43,229 bases of DNA from the NCBI GenBank assembly GCA_030627265.1, contig DAOUSK010000006.1, positions 1 to 43,229 on the forward strand, written 5' to 3'. The notes below the pieces were generated by a model. That model was not told where the DNA came from, did not search any database, and saw only the letters and a list, made by a program, of their open reading frames with translations. This stretch comes from Methylococcaceae bacterium. Its GTDB lineage: Bacteria > Pseudomonadota > Gammaproteobacteria > Methylococcales > Methylomonadaceae. Both the position numbers and the translations under genes were made by a program. Below are positions 19,567 to 27,775 of the stretch, piece by piece (positions within the stretch are counted from its first letter, which is position 1; each line of letters begins with the position of its first letter).

Positions 19567-20028
19567 CTATTTACTATATGTCCGCATTAAATAATCAAAT
19601 AATGGGTAACTAACACACCAGTTAGTATTAGAGTTTCCTATGTGGTGTCGATAATGCCACGGTAAATATTTTTTTGCCCAACTAATATCCTTATGCGCTT
19701 TTCGGTGTAATAAATAATAGCCAATAACAGCACCACTCATTCCCCACGCATAGCCATTTGCCCAGAGAAAAAAAGGGGCATTAAAAAGAAGAATAGCTAT
19801 TAAAACGAACAGCTCTTTTGCTTGGCTATTCCAGAATTTTGGCCATTTTTGATAGCCAGGGTCTAGCATATCAAGCTTTTTAGAAATTAAATGATGTTCA
19901 TATAAATGGTACGCCCAAATACTCTCTCGATGCTTTCCTAGACCATGCAATAAATACCGGTGCATCGCCCACTCACCAGCGTTTGCTAGCAACAAAGCAA
20001 AGCAAAACTGTAATACCCAAACTATCAT
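19567..20028 (-). CDS. fatty acid hydroxylase / sterol desaturase superfamily protein
   Basis: Membrane di-iron oxygenase-like protein of 153 residues counted from the ATG at 20028 (a TTG two codons upstream is possible). The histidine boxes are H23-x4-H28, H41-x3-HH46, H108-x3-H112 and H125-x2-HH129, the pattern of the fatty acid hydroxylase superfamily that includes beta-carotene hydroxylases. Hydrophobic segments at the N terminus and at about 73-105 would be membrane helices. The product is short for a sterol desaturase. Substrate unknown; lipid or carotenoid hydroxylation is plausible. It is not in an operon with its neighbours. Confidence 0.78.
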   Translation of the reverse strand: MIVWVLQFCFALLLANAGEWAMHRYLLHGLGKHRESIWAYHLYEHHLISKKLDMLDPGYQKWPKFWNSQAKELFVLIAILLFNAPFFLWANGYAWGMSGAVIGYYLLHRKAHKDISWAKKYLPWHYRHHIGNSNTNWCVSYPLFDYLMRTYSK

Positions 20029-20034
20029 GTGCAA

Positions 20035-20412
20035 ACGTCTTTATTTAATGTATACATGCTGTGTACCCTACTTCTAAAATAGCAGCTCATAATTTGCTTG
20101 TGTCGCCCAACTCGAGATAGTAACCTAAAGGGCATCTGTTCTGTATTATACCAATTCTAATAAGTAATGATGGTTATAAGCCTTTGTAATACCAATTTAT
20201 TTCACTTTTTCGTAGGATGGATAGAACTACGCACCTGCTTTTTAGGTGCGTAGTGAAACCCACCATCAACTCTACGTATAATGATGATGGGTTTCGCAAA
20301 AAACGCTCTACCCATCCTACGGGAAACCTTAAAATAATCATGCTCTAGGGTTTAAGTGTTTATTTATTGGGATTGTTACCCACTTATTCAAAAGACCCAC
20401 TTATAATTGTCT
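20035..20412. other. intergenic gap holding a family B repeat
   Basis: 378 bases. The central part (20211-20321) is a structured repeat described separately. On either side I see only AT-rich sequence with no gene, tRNA or clear promoter. Confidence 0.5.
20211..20321. repeat. palindromic intergenic repeat, family B (full copy)
   Basis: 111 bp with terminal inverted repeats CGTAGGATGGATAGA / TCTACCCATCCTACG (one mismatch). Inside are two further hairpins: ACTACGCACCT / AGGTGCGTAGT (perfect, 20226-20236 with 20244-20254) and GAAACCCACCATCA / TGATGATGGGTTTC (one G-U pair). The whole can fold into a three-armed structure. The right half recurs at 25787-25850. Related palindromes with GTAGGATGGG and GGGTTTCGC ends are common between genes in gammaproteobacteria. 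Confidence 0.8.
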
Positions 20413-20919
20413 CTATACGACTAAAAACACACTATTGATAGCCAGTAAAATCCCGCCTGCAAATAAACCAGCAATTACATCATCAAACATAATCCCAAAG
20501 CCGCCTGATATTTTTTTATCTATCCATCTTATTGGCCAAGGTTTAACAATATCGAACACTCTAAATAAGATAAAACCTATCACTACATTTTGCCAAGAAA
20601 ATGCAACAAACCACATAGTGATTAAATAACCTGCAATTTCATCCCAAACGATGCCACCAAAATCATGCTCACCTAATTTGTCAGCGGCTATGCCACAAAT
20701 CCAAATGCCAACAATTGAGCAAACAATGGTCATCACTGAGTAAACCATTGAATCTGCTTGTACTAATGCTAAATAAATAGGCACTGCGATTAAGGTACCA
20801 CAAGTACCGGGTGCTTTTTTAGCCAAACCCGAACCAAAGCCAAATGCTAAGCATAAAATAGGATCTAATAAAATTTCACGCGCAGTTAATTGATTTTTAC
20901 CTATTTTTCTCATTTTCAT
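20413..20919 (-). CDS. pgpA: phosphatidylglycerophosphatase A
   Basis: Membrane phosphatase that dephosphorylates phosphatidylglycerol phosphate to phosphatidylglycerol. The 168-residue protein shows SGLAKKAPGTCGTL, DEIAGYLITM, FRVFDIVKPWPIRW and GGFGIMFDDVIAG, which are the PgpA signatures. Four hydrophobic segments are visible. The ATG overlaps the thiL stop by four bases, the usual thiL-pgpA coupling. Confidence 0.95.
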   Translation of the reverse strand: MKMRKIGKNQLTAREILLDPILCLAFGFGSGLAKKAPGTCGTLIAVPIYLALVQADSMVYSVMTIVCSIVGIWICGIAADKLGEHDFGGIVWDEIAGYLITMWFVAFSWQNVVIGFILFRVFDIVKPWPIRWIDKKISGGFGIMFDDVIAGLFAGGILLAINSVFLVV

Positions 20920-21854
20920 ATTTCCTTAAAGTGATCAAAGCCCTGTGTTTTAAAATCTGTTATTGCCCCTCGTTTATTTAAATGCAAGCCCAATTCTGCC
21001 TCGATAACACCAATGCAGGTGCACGAAATATCAAGCTCAGGAACTTTTTCTGGTGATACAGTAAAGCATAACTCATAGTCTTCGCCAGCGACTAAAGGCA
21101 TTTCCCAATGCTTGGTTTGTTTAATGTATTGCTTAACGTCTTTAGATAAAGGGAGTTGTTCATAATTCAATACAGCACCCACAGCACTCATTGTTAATAT
21201 ATGCCCTAAATCTGCCGCCAAGCCATCTGAAATATCAACACAAGCATTAGCAACATTTTGTAGCTGTAGGCCTTCATCTACTTTAGGCATCGGTTGGTTG
21301 AATTGTTTTAAAACAGATTCTGAATTTTCAATTTGATACCCTTGTTTTACTTTTAAGCCTAGCCCTGCATCACCTAACGTGCCGGTCACATAAATCAAAT
21401 CGCCCACTTTGGCATCAGAGCGTTTAAGTGCTTGCCCTGATTTAACCAGCCCCATTGCTTGAATGGTCAATGTTAAAGGCCCTGCTGTGGTATCTCCACC
21501 GATTAAATCAATTTGATACTTATCAGCGAGTGCAAATAAACCTGTCGAAAATTTCTGTAGCCATGGTTCGTTAATATCCGGCAATGTTAAAGCTAAAGTA
21601 ACCGCAATAGGCATAGCACCCATACTCGCTAAATCACTCAAATTAACGGCTAATAATTTATGCCCTAAATCTTCAGGGCTGACATCTGGGAAAAAATGAA
21701 CATTCTCAACCATAGTATCGGTGGTAATCGCTAATTCATGCCCTACCGGTACTGAAAGTAAAGCACAGTCATCACCGACGGATAGTGCTGTCCGCCTATT
21801 TTGAGCGGGTCGGGTAAAAAACTCTTTGATTAAACTAAATTCTGAAGCTGACAT
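20916..21854 (-). CDS. thiL: thiamine-monophosphate kinase
   Basis: Phosphorylates thiamine monophosphate to thiamine diphosphate, the last step of cofactor synthesis. The AIR-synthase-like fold shows SVGDDCALL, the segment TTDTMVENVHF, NLSDLASMGA, LIGGDTTAGP and later CVDISDGLAADLGH, all metal- and ATP-binding motifs of ThiL. Length 312 residues (325 in E. coli). In many genomes ribE-nusB precede thiL; here a yqaA-type gene does, two bases upstream. Confidence 0.96.
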   Translation of the reverse strand: MSASEFSLIKEFFTRPAQNRRTALSVGDDCALLSVPVGHELAITTDTMVENVHFFPDVSPEDLGHKLLAVNLSDLASMGAMPIAVTLALTLPDINEPWLQKFSTGLFALADKYQIDLIGGDTTAGPLTLTIQAMGLVKSGQALKRSDAKVGDLIYVTGTLGDAGLGLKVKQGYQIENSESVLKQFNQPMPKVDEGLQLQNVANACVDISDGLAADLGHILTMSAVGAVLNYEQLPLSKDVKQYIKQTKHWEMPLVAGEDYELCFTVSPEKVPELDISCTCIGVIEAELGLHLNKRGAITDFKTQGFDHFKEI

Positions 21855-21856
21855 AA

Positions 21857-22447
21857 CTAAACTGCTGCAACATAAACCAGCTTATAAACAGTAAAAGCAA
21901 TAACCAGTAGAACAACAACTGACCAACCAATAACATCCATATAATGGCGCAGTTTGGCTTCAAATTTATCGCCGCCCCAATACAGCAAACCAGCAACTAG
22001 AAAAAACCGTAAGCCTCTACCGACTAATGATGCTAATACGAAAGGCAAGAACATCATTGATAATGCACCAGCAGCAATAGTAAAGACTTTGTAGGGTATG
22101 GGTGAAAAGCCTGCGATAAAAATAGCCCAAAAACCCCAACTAACAAACCACTGTTCCGCTAATTGATATTTCTCCCAATAATGCGATCCCTCAAGCCATG
22201 GCTGGATCATATCAAAAGCAAAAAAACCAATGGCATACCCCAGCATTCCACCCAATACAGAAGCAATGGTGGTAATGAATGCTAATCGCCATGCTTTTTT
22301 CTGCTCCGCCAAAACCATAGGAGCTAACATAACGTCAGGCGGGATAGGGAAAAAAGAAGATTCTGCAAAACTTAAAATTGCTAAATACTTTTCAGCATGT
22401 CTATGCTTAGACCAAGAAATAGCCTTATCGTAAAGTTTTTTAAACAT
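21857..22447 (-). CDS. yqaA: YqaA/DedA-type membrane protein (VTT domain)
   Basis: 196-residue inner-membrane protein of the SNARE-associated/VTT superfamily. The segment ESSFFPIPPDVMLAPMVLA near residues 30-48 and the GxxPxPxKVxTIAAG-like FSPIPYKVFTIAAG near 115-128 are the re-entrant-loop motifs of this family. DedA relatives are thought to move lipids such as undecaprenyl phosphate or phosphatidylethanolamine between leaflets; the substrate of YqaA is not established. It lies between pcm (23 bases upstream) and thiL on one strand. Confidence 0.87.
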   Translation of the reverse strand: MFKKLYDKAISWSKHRHAEKYLAILSFAESSFFPIPPDVMLAPMVLAEQKKAWRLAFITTIASVLGGMLGYAIGFFAFDMIQPWLEGSHYWEKYQLAEQWFVSWGFWAIFIAGFSPIPYKVFTIAAGALSMMFLPFVLASLVGRGLRFFLVAGLLYWGGDKFEAKLRHYMDVIGWSVVVLLVIAFTVYKLVYVAAV

Positions 22448-22470
22448 AAAATATTTTTATCATTGATGAA

Positions 22471-23145
22471 TTAATTAACACCCGTTAAAAACGGTACAAA
22501 ACTGACAGTTTCTAAATTTTCTATATCGTAACCAGAGACTGTTCGTGTGACACGCTTTAAAATTTGCTCATTTTGCTCATTACGCTTACCACCAATAGGA
22601 ATTAACATGACACCACCTACGGTCATTTGGTTCAGCAATGTTTCAGGCATTTCAGCCGGTGCTGCTGCCACTAAAATGCCATCGTATAAGCCTTTTTCTG
22701 GCCAGCCACCATGACCATCAGCATGCAAATAACTAACATTGTTAATATGCAAATCCGTTAAGAGGCTTTTCGCCTGCTGATATAAGGGTTCAATTCTTTC
22801 TACTGAATAAACATGCTCGGCTAATTGTGCTAAAACGGCTGTTTGATAGCCACAACCCGTGCCAATTTCTAACACTTTTTTTAAAGGCTTCTCCAGCATT
22901 AAAAGTTCTGTCATTTTGGCAACAATATAAGGCTGAGACATTGTTTGCCCATAGCCAATAGGTAGCGATGTGTCTTCATAAGAGCGACTGGCTAAAGCAT
23001 CATCAACAAATAAATGTCGCGGCACATTCCGTACAGCATCTAAAACATCTGAATTTTTGATGCCTTGCTCCATTAATCGACGAATCATTCGCTCACGCGT
23101 TCGCCTTGAGGTCATACCGATGCCTTCCGTGTGCAAAACTGTCAT
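22471..23145 (-). CDS. pcm: protein-L-isoaspartate O-methyltransferase
   Basis: Repairs isoaspartyl residues in aged proteins by SAM-dependent methylation. The SAM motif VLEIGTGCGYQTAVLA and the pre-motif GQTMSQPYIVAKMTELL are present, together with SVERIEPL and DGILVAAAPAEMPETLL. I start at the ATG (23145) that shares one base with the surE stop, giving 224 residues; an upstream GTG (23157) would sit directly against the GGAG box. An internal ATG (MTSRRTRER) would give the shorter E. coli length. Confidence 0.95.
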   Translation of the reverse strand: MTVLHTEGIGMTSRRTRERMIRRLMEQGIKNSDVLDAVRNVPRHLFVDDALASRSYEDTSLPIGYGQTMSQPYIVAKMTELLMLEKPLKKVLEIGTGCGYQTAVLAQLAEHVYSVERIEPLYQQAKSLLTDLHINNVSYLHADGHGGWPEKGLYDGILVAAAPAEMPETLLNQMTVGGVMLIPIGGKRNEQNEQILKRVTRTVSGYDIENLETVSFVPFLTGVN

Positions 23146-23885
23146 TAAGGCATCCACTCCTTCAGTAGCTCCATAGCATCATAGCGCGTCAAATCTAATT
23201 GCAAGGGGGTAATAGAAACAAAGCCTTCGCTAATAGCATGAAAATCTGTCCCTTCACCCGCATCTTGCTCTTTTCCTGGTGGGCCGACCCAGTAAATCCG
23301 TCTTCCCCTTGGGTCTTTACTTTTTATAACGGGCTCAGCTTTATGCCTCTGCCCTAGGCGTACTGTTTTAAAGCCTTTAAGCTCATCCCAAGGCAAATCA
23401 GGTACATTGATATTTAATAACATATCTTTAGCTAAAGGTTTATCTAATAATCTTTGTAAAATAGTTTGCGCGACTTTAACGCCTGTTGAGATGTATTGCG
23501 GGTTACTACTTGCCATTGATATCGCTATGGCTGGCAGGCCTAAAAAACGCCCTTCTGTCGCGGCTGCAACAGTACCAGAATATAAAACATCATCACCTAA
23601 ATTAGCGCCATGATTAATCCCTGCAAAGACCATATCAGGCTCTTTATCTAACAACCCTGTAATCGCTAAATGTACGCAATCCGTGGGTGTTCCATCCACT
23701 TTAACAAAACCATTCGCTAGGGTTTCTGCGCGCAGTGGCATTTCTAGCGTGAGCGAGTTACTTGCTGCACTGCGGTTTTTATCCGGTGCAATAACAGAAA
23801 CTTCTGCCATTTCCCCTAAACCTTTTGCGAGCGCGACTAACCCTTCTGCGGAATAGCCGTCATCATTACTTAATAGAATATGCAT
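23145..23885 (-). CDS. surE: 5'/3'-nucleotidase SurE
   Basis: Metal-dependent nucleoside monophosphatase and exopolyphosphatase linked to stationary-phase survival. The N terminus [16 protein letters not shown] carries the metal-binding Asp pair D8-D9. [14 protein letters not shown], the [10 protein letters not shown] loop and [20 protein letters not shown] follow, all SurE signatures. The 246-residue length is normal. It is the first gene of surE-pcm-yqaA-thiL-pgpA. Confidence 0.97.
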   Translation of the reverse strand: MHILLSNDDGYSAEGLVALAKGLGEMAEVSVIAPDKNRSAASNSLTLEMPLRAETLANGFVKVDGTPTDCVHLAITGLLDKEPDMVFAGINHGANLGDDVLYSGTVAAATEGRFLGLPAIAISMASSNPQYISTGVKVAQTILQRLLDKPLAKDMLLNINVPDLPWDELKGFKTVRLGQRHKAEPVIKSKDPRGRRIYWVGPPGKEQDAGEGTDFHAISEGFVSITPLQLDLTRYDAMELLKEWMP

Positions 23886-23946
23886 TATTTTTATTAAATT
23901 CTAAAAATCGGATATATTAGCATCAATCTTTAATAAAGCTGCTAAT

Positions 23947-24513
23947 GTGAAATATAAATTGACTAAAAAAGATGAAATAAATTTATTCATGGAAAGTATG
24001 GGGAAAGTAAAACCTATAAAATCTGATAAATATCACTCTATGCCACCCAAACCTAAACCCTACCCCAAGCCAAAAGAGGCTTTAATCAGTGATAAATTAA
24101 CACTCTCGCAAACCGACCAAGTACACACGGTACAAGCCGAAGACCAACTTAGTTACACCGCAGATGGCTTACAAAAAAATGTACTTAAAAAGATGCGTAA
24201 AGGCTATTATGGCTTAGATGCAGAGTTGGATTTACATGGATTAACCAGTCAACAGGCAAAACATGAACTCATCAAGTTTTTACATTTCTGTGAACAAGAT
24301 GGCTGCCGTTGTGTGCGTATTATTCATGGCAAAGGCTACCGCTCTGAAAATAATCTACCCGTGCTAAAAAATGATATGAACCTTTGGCTAAGACAGCACC
24401 AGGAAGTACAAGCTTTTTGCTCTACCTCTCAAAAAGATGGCGGTGCAGGTGCCGTTTTTGTACTTTTACGCTTATCCAACAAATACGCCAATCAAGACAA
24501 CTCCGAGTATTAA
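23947..24513 (+). CDS. Smr-domain protein, SmrB-like
   Basis: 188 residues. The C-terminal Smr domain has the hallmark LDLHGLTSQQAKHEL near residues 96-110 and IIHGKGYRS near 129-137, the two motifs of Smr endonucleases. E. coli SmrB (YfcN) cleaves mRNA at collided ribosomes; the N-terminal segment (about residues 1-85, with KKDEINLFMESM and a proline/lysine-rich stretch) resembles that protein, so the same role is likely. The start is GTG (23947). It faces uppP and overlaps its 3' end by 42 bases. Confidence 0.9.
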   Translation: MKYKLTKKDEINLFMESMGKVKPIKSDKYHSMPPKPKPYPKPKEALISDKLTLSQTDQVHTVQAEDQLSYTADGLQKNVLKKMRKGYYGLDAELDLHGLTSQQAKHELIKFLHFCEQDGCRCVRIIHGKGYRSENNLPVLKNDMNLWLRQHQEVQAFCSTSQKDGGAGAVFVLLRLSNKYANQDNSEY

Positions 24514-25266
24514 TCGATAAATAACAAAAGGAAACATGCCAATTTTATTTAATAATTTTAAAAACCAAGCAATACTCAAATAAGCGACTATAGCGGAGAC
24601 TAAAATTCCTATCAGCATAAAGTCCCACACAACCACAATGTCAGATTGATACAACTCTATTGTTTTCAAGCCACCGGCCAAAGCAATCACAGGAATAGAT
24701 AATAAAAAAGAAAACATAGCTGCGTGTTCGCGCTTCAGCCCTAATAATAAACCTGCTGTAATGGTAATACCTGAGCGTGAAGCACCTGGAATTAAAGCAA
24801 TCGCCTGAAACAAGCCAACGAGCAGCGCATCAATAAGAGTTACTTTCTTGCGCTCTTCTTTCGCTCGCTTTTCTGCCCACCATAACAGTAATGCAAATAC
24901 GACTGTTGCGGCAGCAATAATTAAAGGGTTACGCAAGGCTTCTTGCATTTCGTCGGTTAAGCTAATGCCCACTAAACCAACAGGAATTGTTCCGAAACCA
25001 ACATACCAAGCGAGCTTTGCATCTTCATTAAAACCCTTTCCTACTAATGAGCCAGCCCAGGCTTTAATAATTTTAACTAATATTTTACGATAAAAAACAA
25101 TAACGGCAGCTAAAGTTCCCACATGCACAGCCACATCAAAAGCTAAACCTTGATCTTCCCACCCGACAAGAGCAGGTAATAAAATCAGATGTGCTGAACT
25201 TGAAATAGGTAAAAACTCAGTTAAGCCTTGTAAAATTGCTAAAGCAATTGCTTGAAAAATATCCAT
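24472..25266 (-). CDS. uppP: undecaprenyl-diphosphatase
   Basis: Integral membrane phosphatase (BacA family) that recycles undecaprenyl diphosphate to the lipid carrier for peptidoglycan synthesis. Motif 1 TEFLPISSSAHLILLP lies near the N terminus and motif 2 PGASRSGITITAGLLLG in the second half, both catalytic. About eight membrane segments are visible. I start at the ATG at 25266 (264 residues); a TTG three codons upstream is also possible. The 3' end overlaps the convergent Smr gene. Confidence 0.95.
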   Translation of the reverse strand: MDIFQAIALAILQGLTEFLPISSSAHLILLPALVGWEDQGLAFDVAVHVGTLAAVIVFYRKILVKIIKAWAGSLVGKGFNEDAKLAWYVGFGTIPVGLVGISLTDEMQEALRNPLIIAAATVVFALLLWWAEKRAKEERKKVTLIDALLVGLFQAIALIPGASRSGITITAGLLLGLKREHAAMFSFLLSIPVIALAGGLKTIELYQSDIVVVWDFMLIGILVSAIVAYLSIAWFLKLLNKIGMFPFVIYRLILGVVLIGVFVG

Positions 25267-25361
25267 AAACCCCAATACCGTGATAATAAATTTTAAGTTA
25301 CTAAATTCAAACTAATAAACAGTGCTAACATACGCTTTTTACCTTAATCTCAAAGAACCCT

Positions 25362-25754
25362 ATGAAGACAACAATATTTTCATTAAGCGCCATCATTTTA
25401 GCTAGCTTATTAAGCACTGGTTGCTCCTCTACACCAGAAAAAGTAGAATCTGAAACACTGGTTAAAATCAATGATTATCCAACTCGTGATCGTGTTGAGT
25501 TCGTCTTCAACTGTATCGCAAAACACGGTGGGAAAAATGATTATGTTTCTCAATATGCCTGTACTTGTAAAATTGACAAAATAGCAGAAAAACTGAGTTT
25601 CGCAGAATTTGAAGCCGCAACAACCTTTAGTATGCTACGCAGCACCCCTGGAGAAAATGGTGCAGCCTTTCGCGACCCTCAACATGCTAAAACACTGCGT
25701 AAACGCTTAAAAGAAGCGGATGCTTATGCAGAAAAAATGTGTTTTGTGAGTTAA
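25362..25754 (+). CDS. lipoprotein of unknown function
   Basis: 130 residues. A signal peptide ends in LSTGC, with the lipidated cysteine at residue 21. The mature part has four more cysteines: C51, C67, C69 and C127 (in FNCIAKHGG, YACTC and EKMC). That pattern could form two disulfides or a small metal site. I do not recognise the family. It diverges from uppP and stands alone, followed by a truncated family B repeat. Probable location is the periplasm, anchored in a membrane. Confidence 0.75.
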   Translation: MKTTIFSLSAIILASLLSTGCSSTPEKVESETLVKINDYPTRDRVEFVFNCIAKHGGKNDYVSQYACTCKIDKIAEKLSFAEFEAATTFSMLRSTPGENGAAFRDPQHAKTLRKRLKEADAYAEKMCFVS

Positions 25755-25786
25755 GCACTCATCCCATTCATTTCTCTCGCAAACAT

Positions 25787-25850
25787 GTAGTGAAACCTAT
25801 CAATATCGTAAAATGATGGGTTTCGCAAAAAACGTTCTACCTACCCTACG
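25787..25850. repeat. palindromic intergenic repeat, family B (right half only)
   Basis: Matches the right half of the element at 20211-20321: GTAGTGAAACC, then AATGATGGGTTTCGCAAAAA, then TCTACCTACCCTACG. The left arm is missing. It lies between the lipoprotein gene and rnhB. Confidence 0.75.
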
Positions 25851-25900
25851 AACAAAGCGTCTTCCTATCTTGCTTGCTCAACTGAATGGCAATAACCCTA

Positions 25901-26497
25901 TCAAATATTCGCTAATACAGCCTTAACGGGTGCAAAAGAACGTCTATGAAACTCAGTAACGCCTAAAGCCTGTATTTTTTCTTTATGTAATTTAGTGGGG
26001 TAACCCTTATGCTTAGAAAATTCATACCCTGGATACAAAATATCTAAAGTCAACATCTCTTGGTCTCGATAAACCTTTGCCAAGATTGATGCGGCAGAAA
26101 TTTCAGCAACGAGCAAATCGCCTTGGATGATAGTCTCACCTGGACAAGATATCTTTGGGTATTGATTCCCATCGACCTTTAGCCATGTTGCCTGCACACT
26201 TAAAGATTCTACTGCTCGCTTCATTGCCAATAAAGAAGCTTGTAAAATATTAATTGAATCTATCTCACTCGGCTCAGCTCTGGCGATAGCCCATGCTTTG
26301 GCTTTATTTTTTATTTCTTTGGCTAAAAATTCTCTTTTCTTTTCACTCAGTTTTTTAGAGTCTGTTAAGCCAACAATAGGATTCTCTGCATCTAAAATAA
26401 CAGCAGCGGCAACAACAGGACCAACTAAGCATCCTCTTCCCACTTCATCAACCCCTGCGATGATGTGAGTTTCAATCGTTAAATTTAATGTGCTTAT
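25901..26497 (-). CDS. rnhB: ribonuclease HII, apparently with a non-canonical start codon
   Basis: Cuts RNA in RNA-DNA hybrids and single ribonucleotides in DNA. The protein has [39 protein letters not shown] and the C-terminal HRRSFAPVK, all RNase HII signatures. The first GTG in the frame (26443) lies after the catalytic Asp-Glu pair of GVDEVGRG and so cannot be the real start. Upstream, back to the in-frame stop near 26520, there is no ATG, GTG or TTG. The best candidate is ATA at 26497: it overlaps the lpxA stop (ATAA), has GAGG nine bases upstream, and gives 198 residues, the same as E. coli RNase HII, with the catalytic pair at D17-E18. ATT at 26476 is the alternative. A sequencing error cannot be excluded. 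Confidence 0.85.
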   Translation of the reverse strand: MSTLNLTIETHIIAGVDEVGRGCLVGPVVAAAVILDAENPIVGLTDSKKLSEKKREFLAKEIKNKAKAWAIARAEPSEIDSINILQASLLAMKRAVESLSVQATWLKVDGNQYPKISCPGETIIQGDLLVAEISAASILAKVYRDQEMLTLDILYPGYEFSKHKGYPTKLHKEKIQALGVTEFHRRSFAPVKAVLANI

Positions 26498-27264
26498 CTT
26501 AAAATTCCTCGTGTTACATTACGCAAGAAATTAACCATTTTTGAAATTTCATCGCAATCGCCGGCAAAATCTTCCATTTCTTCGATGGCATCTTCTAAGC
26601 GTAAATTATTTTTATACAGAATTTTATAAGCTTTACGTACTAACCGTGTCGCTTCTTGCGTACTTCCCGCGCGCTCCATGCCCACTGAGTTGATTCCATG
26701 AGGTCCTGTTGGTCGACCTCCGACCATGACATAAGGTGGCACATCTTGCGTAATTGCACTACCCATCGCAGCAAAACTAAAGGTGCCAATTTGGGTAAAT
26801 TGATGAACCAGAGTAAAGCCCCCCAAAATAGCGTTATCACAAAGATGTACATGTCCCGCTAAAGAAGCACCATTTGCCATAATAACGTTGTTACCTATAA
26901 CACAATCATGTGCAACATGCGTATAAGCCATAAACAAATTATCACTGCCTATTTTAGTAATGCCTTTATCTTGTAAAGTTCCTCTATGCATTGAAGAAAA
27001 TTCACGAATCACATTTCTATCGCCAATCACTAATTGCGTTTCTTCATCCGCATATTTTTTATCTTGCGGGTCTTCACCTATCGAGGAGAATTGGTAGATA
27101 TGATTGTCTTTACCAATGCTAACCGGCCCTTTCATGACCACATGCGGTCCAATAACCGTTCCTGAGTCTATCCTAACATCAGCTCCAATCACTGAAAAAG
27201 GCCCAATATCAACATCATCTGCTATTTCAGCATTAACATCGATAATGGCTTGAGGATCAATCAA
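26494..27264 (-). CDS. lpxA: acyl-ACP--UDP-N-acetylglucosamine O-acyltransferase
   Basis: First step of lipid A synthesis: transfers a 3-hydroxyacyl chain from ACP to UDP-GlcNAc. The hexapeptide-repeat left-handed beta-helix runs through about residues 5-185, with the catalytic histidine region [14 protein letters not shown]. The C-terminal helical domain follows. I start at TTG (27264), which gives [10 protein letters not shown], the normal N terminus, and 256 residues (262 in E. coli). GGAG lies six bases upstream and the start overlaps the fabZ stop by eight bases. A longer reading from 27318 would overlap fabZ without family support. Confidence 0.94.
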   Translation of the reverse strand: MIDPQAIIDVNAEIADDVDIGPFSVIGADVRIDSGTVIGPHVVMKGPVSIGKDNHIYQFSSIGEDPQDKKYADEETQLVIGDRNVIREFSSMHRGTLQDKGITKIGSDNLFMAYTHVAHDCVIGNNVIMANGASLAGHVHLCDNAILGGFTLVHQFTQIGTFSFAAMGSAITQDVPPYVMVGGRPTGPHGINSVGMERAGSTQEATRLVRKAYKILYKNNLRLEDAIEEMEDFAGDCDEISKMVNFLRNVTRGILR

Positions 27265-27712
27265 TCTTATCTCCAACCGCTGCACAACGTATGTTTGCAC
27301 TTGCGACAAAATGACCATCTACCGTTGCCGTACAGTTGAACGACCAAATATTACGTCGACTTCTTTCAAACACGGCTTCAAGCATCATTTGATCTCCAGG
27401 AACAACAGGTCGTTTAAATTTAGCTTTATCAATACCCGTTAAAAAATAGGTCATTCCATGCCCTAGTTCATCAGGCGAAGTTTCAGAAGCCAATATTCCT
27501 GTTGCTTGCGCTAATGCCTCTAAAATCAAGACACCAGGAAAAATTGCCATGTGTGGAAAATGTCCCTGAAAAATAGGTTCATTATAAGTCACATTTTTTA
27601 CAGCTAATAATCTAACGCCAGGTTCACACTCAACTACTTTATCTAATAACAAAAATGGGTAACGATGCGGCAAGAAGTCCTGAATTGCTTTTATATCAAG
27701 TAATGTTTCCAA
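27257..27712 (-). CDS. fabZ: 3-hydroxyacyl-ACP dehydratase FabZ
   Basis: Dehydrates 3-hydroxyacyl-ACP in fatty acid elongation. The 151-residue hot-dog protein has FLPHRYPFLLLDKV near the N terminus and the catalytic segment GHFPHMAIFPGVLILEALAQ with the active-site His and Glu. The reading starts at TTG (27712), with AAAGG eight bases upstream; no ATG lies in a suitable place. In most gammaproteobacteria lpxD lies between skp and fabZ; here it is absent and a repeat fills the gap. Confidence 0.95.
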   Translation of the reverse strand: METLLDIKAIQDFLPHRYPFLLLDKVVECEPGVRLLAVKNVTYNEPIFQGHFPHMAIFPGVLILEALAQATGILASETSPDELGHGMTYFLTGIDKAKFKRPVVPGDQMMLEAVFERSRRNIWSFNCTATVDGHFVASANIRCAAVGDKID

Positions 27713-27775
27713 TGTAACAACCTTTTATTTTAAATTTATTAATTTGTTCGGTTTGCAGCTAAAGAACCGAGCTAA

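Noticed and set aside
20211-20321. Clover-like folding suggesting a tRNA
   Set aside because: No acceptor stem with CCA end, no T-loop GTTCGA and no conserved D-loop bases; it matches a dispersed repeat.
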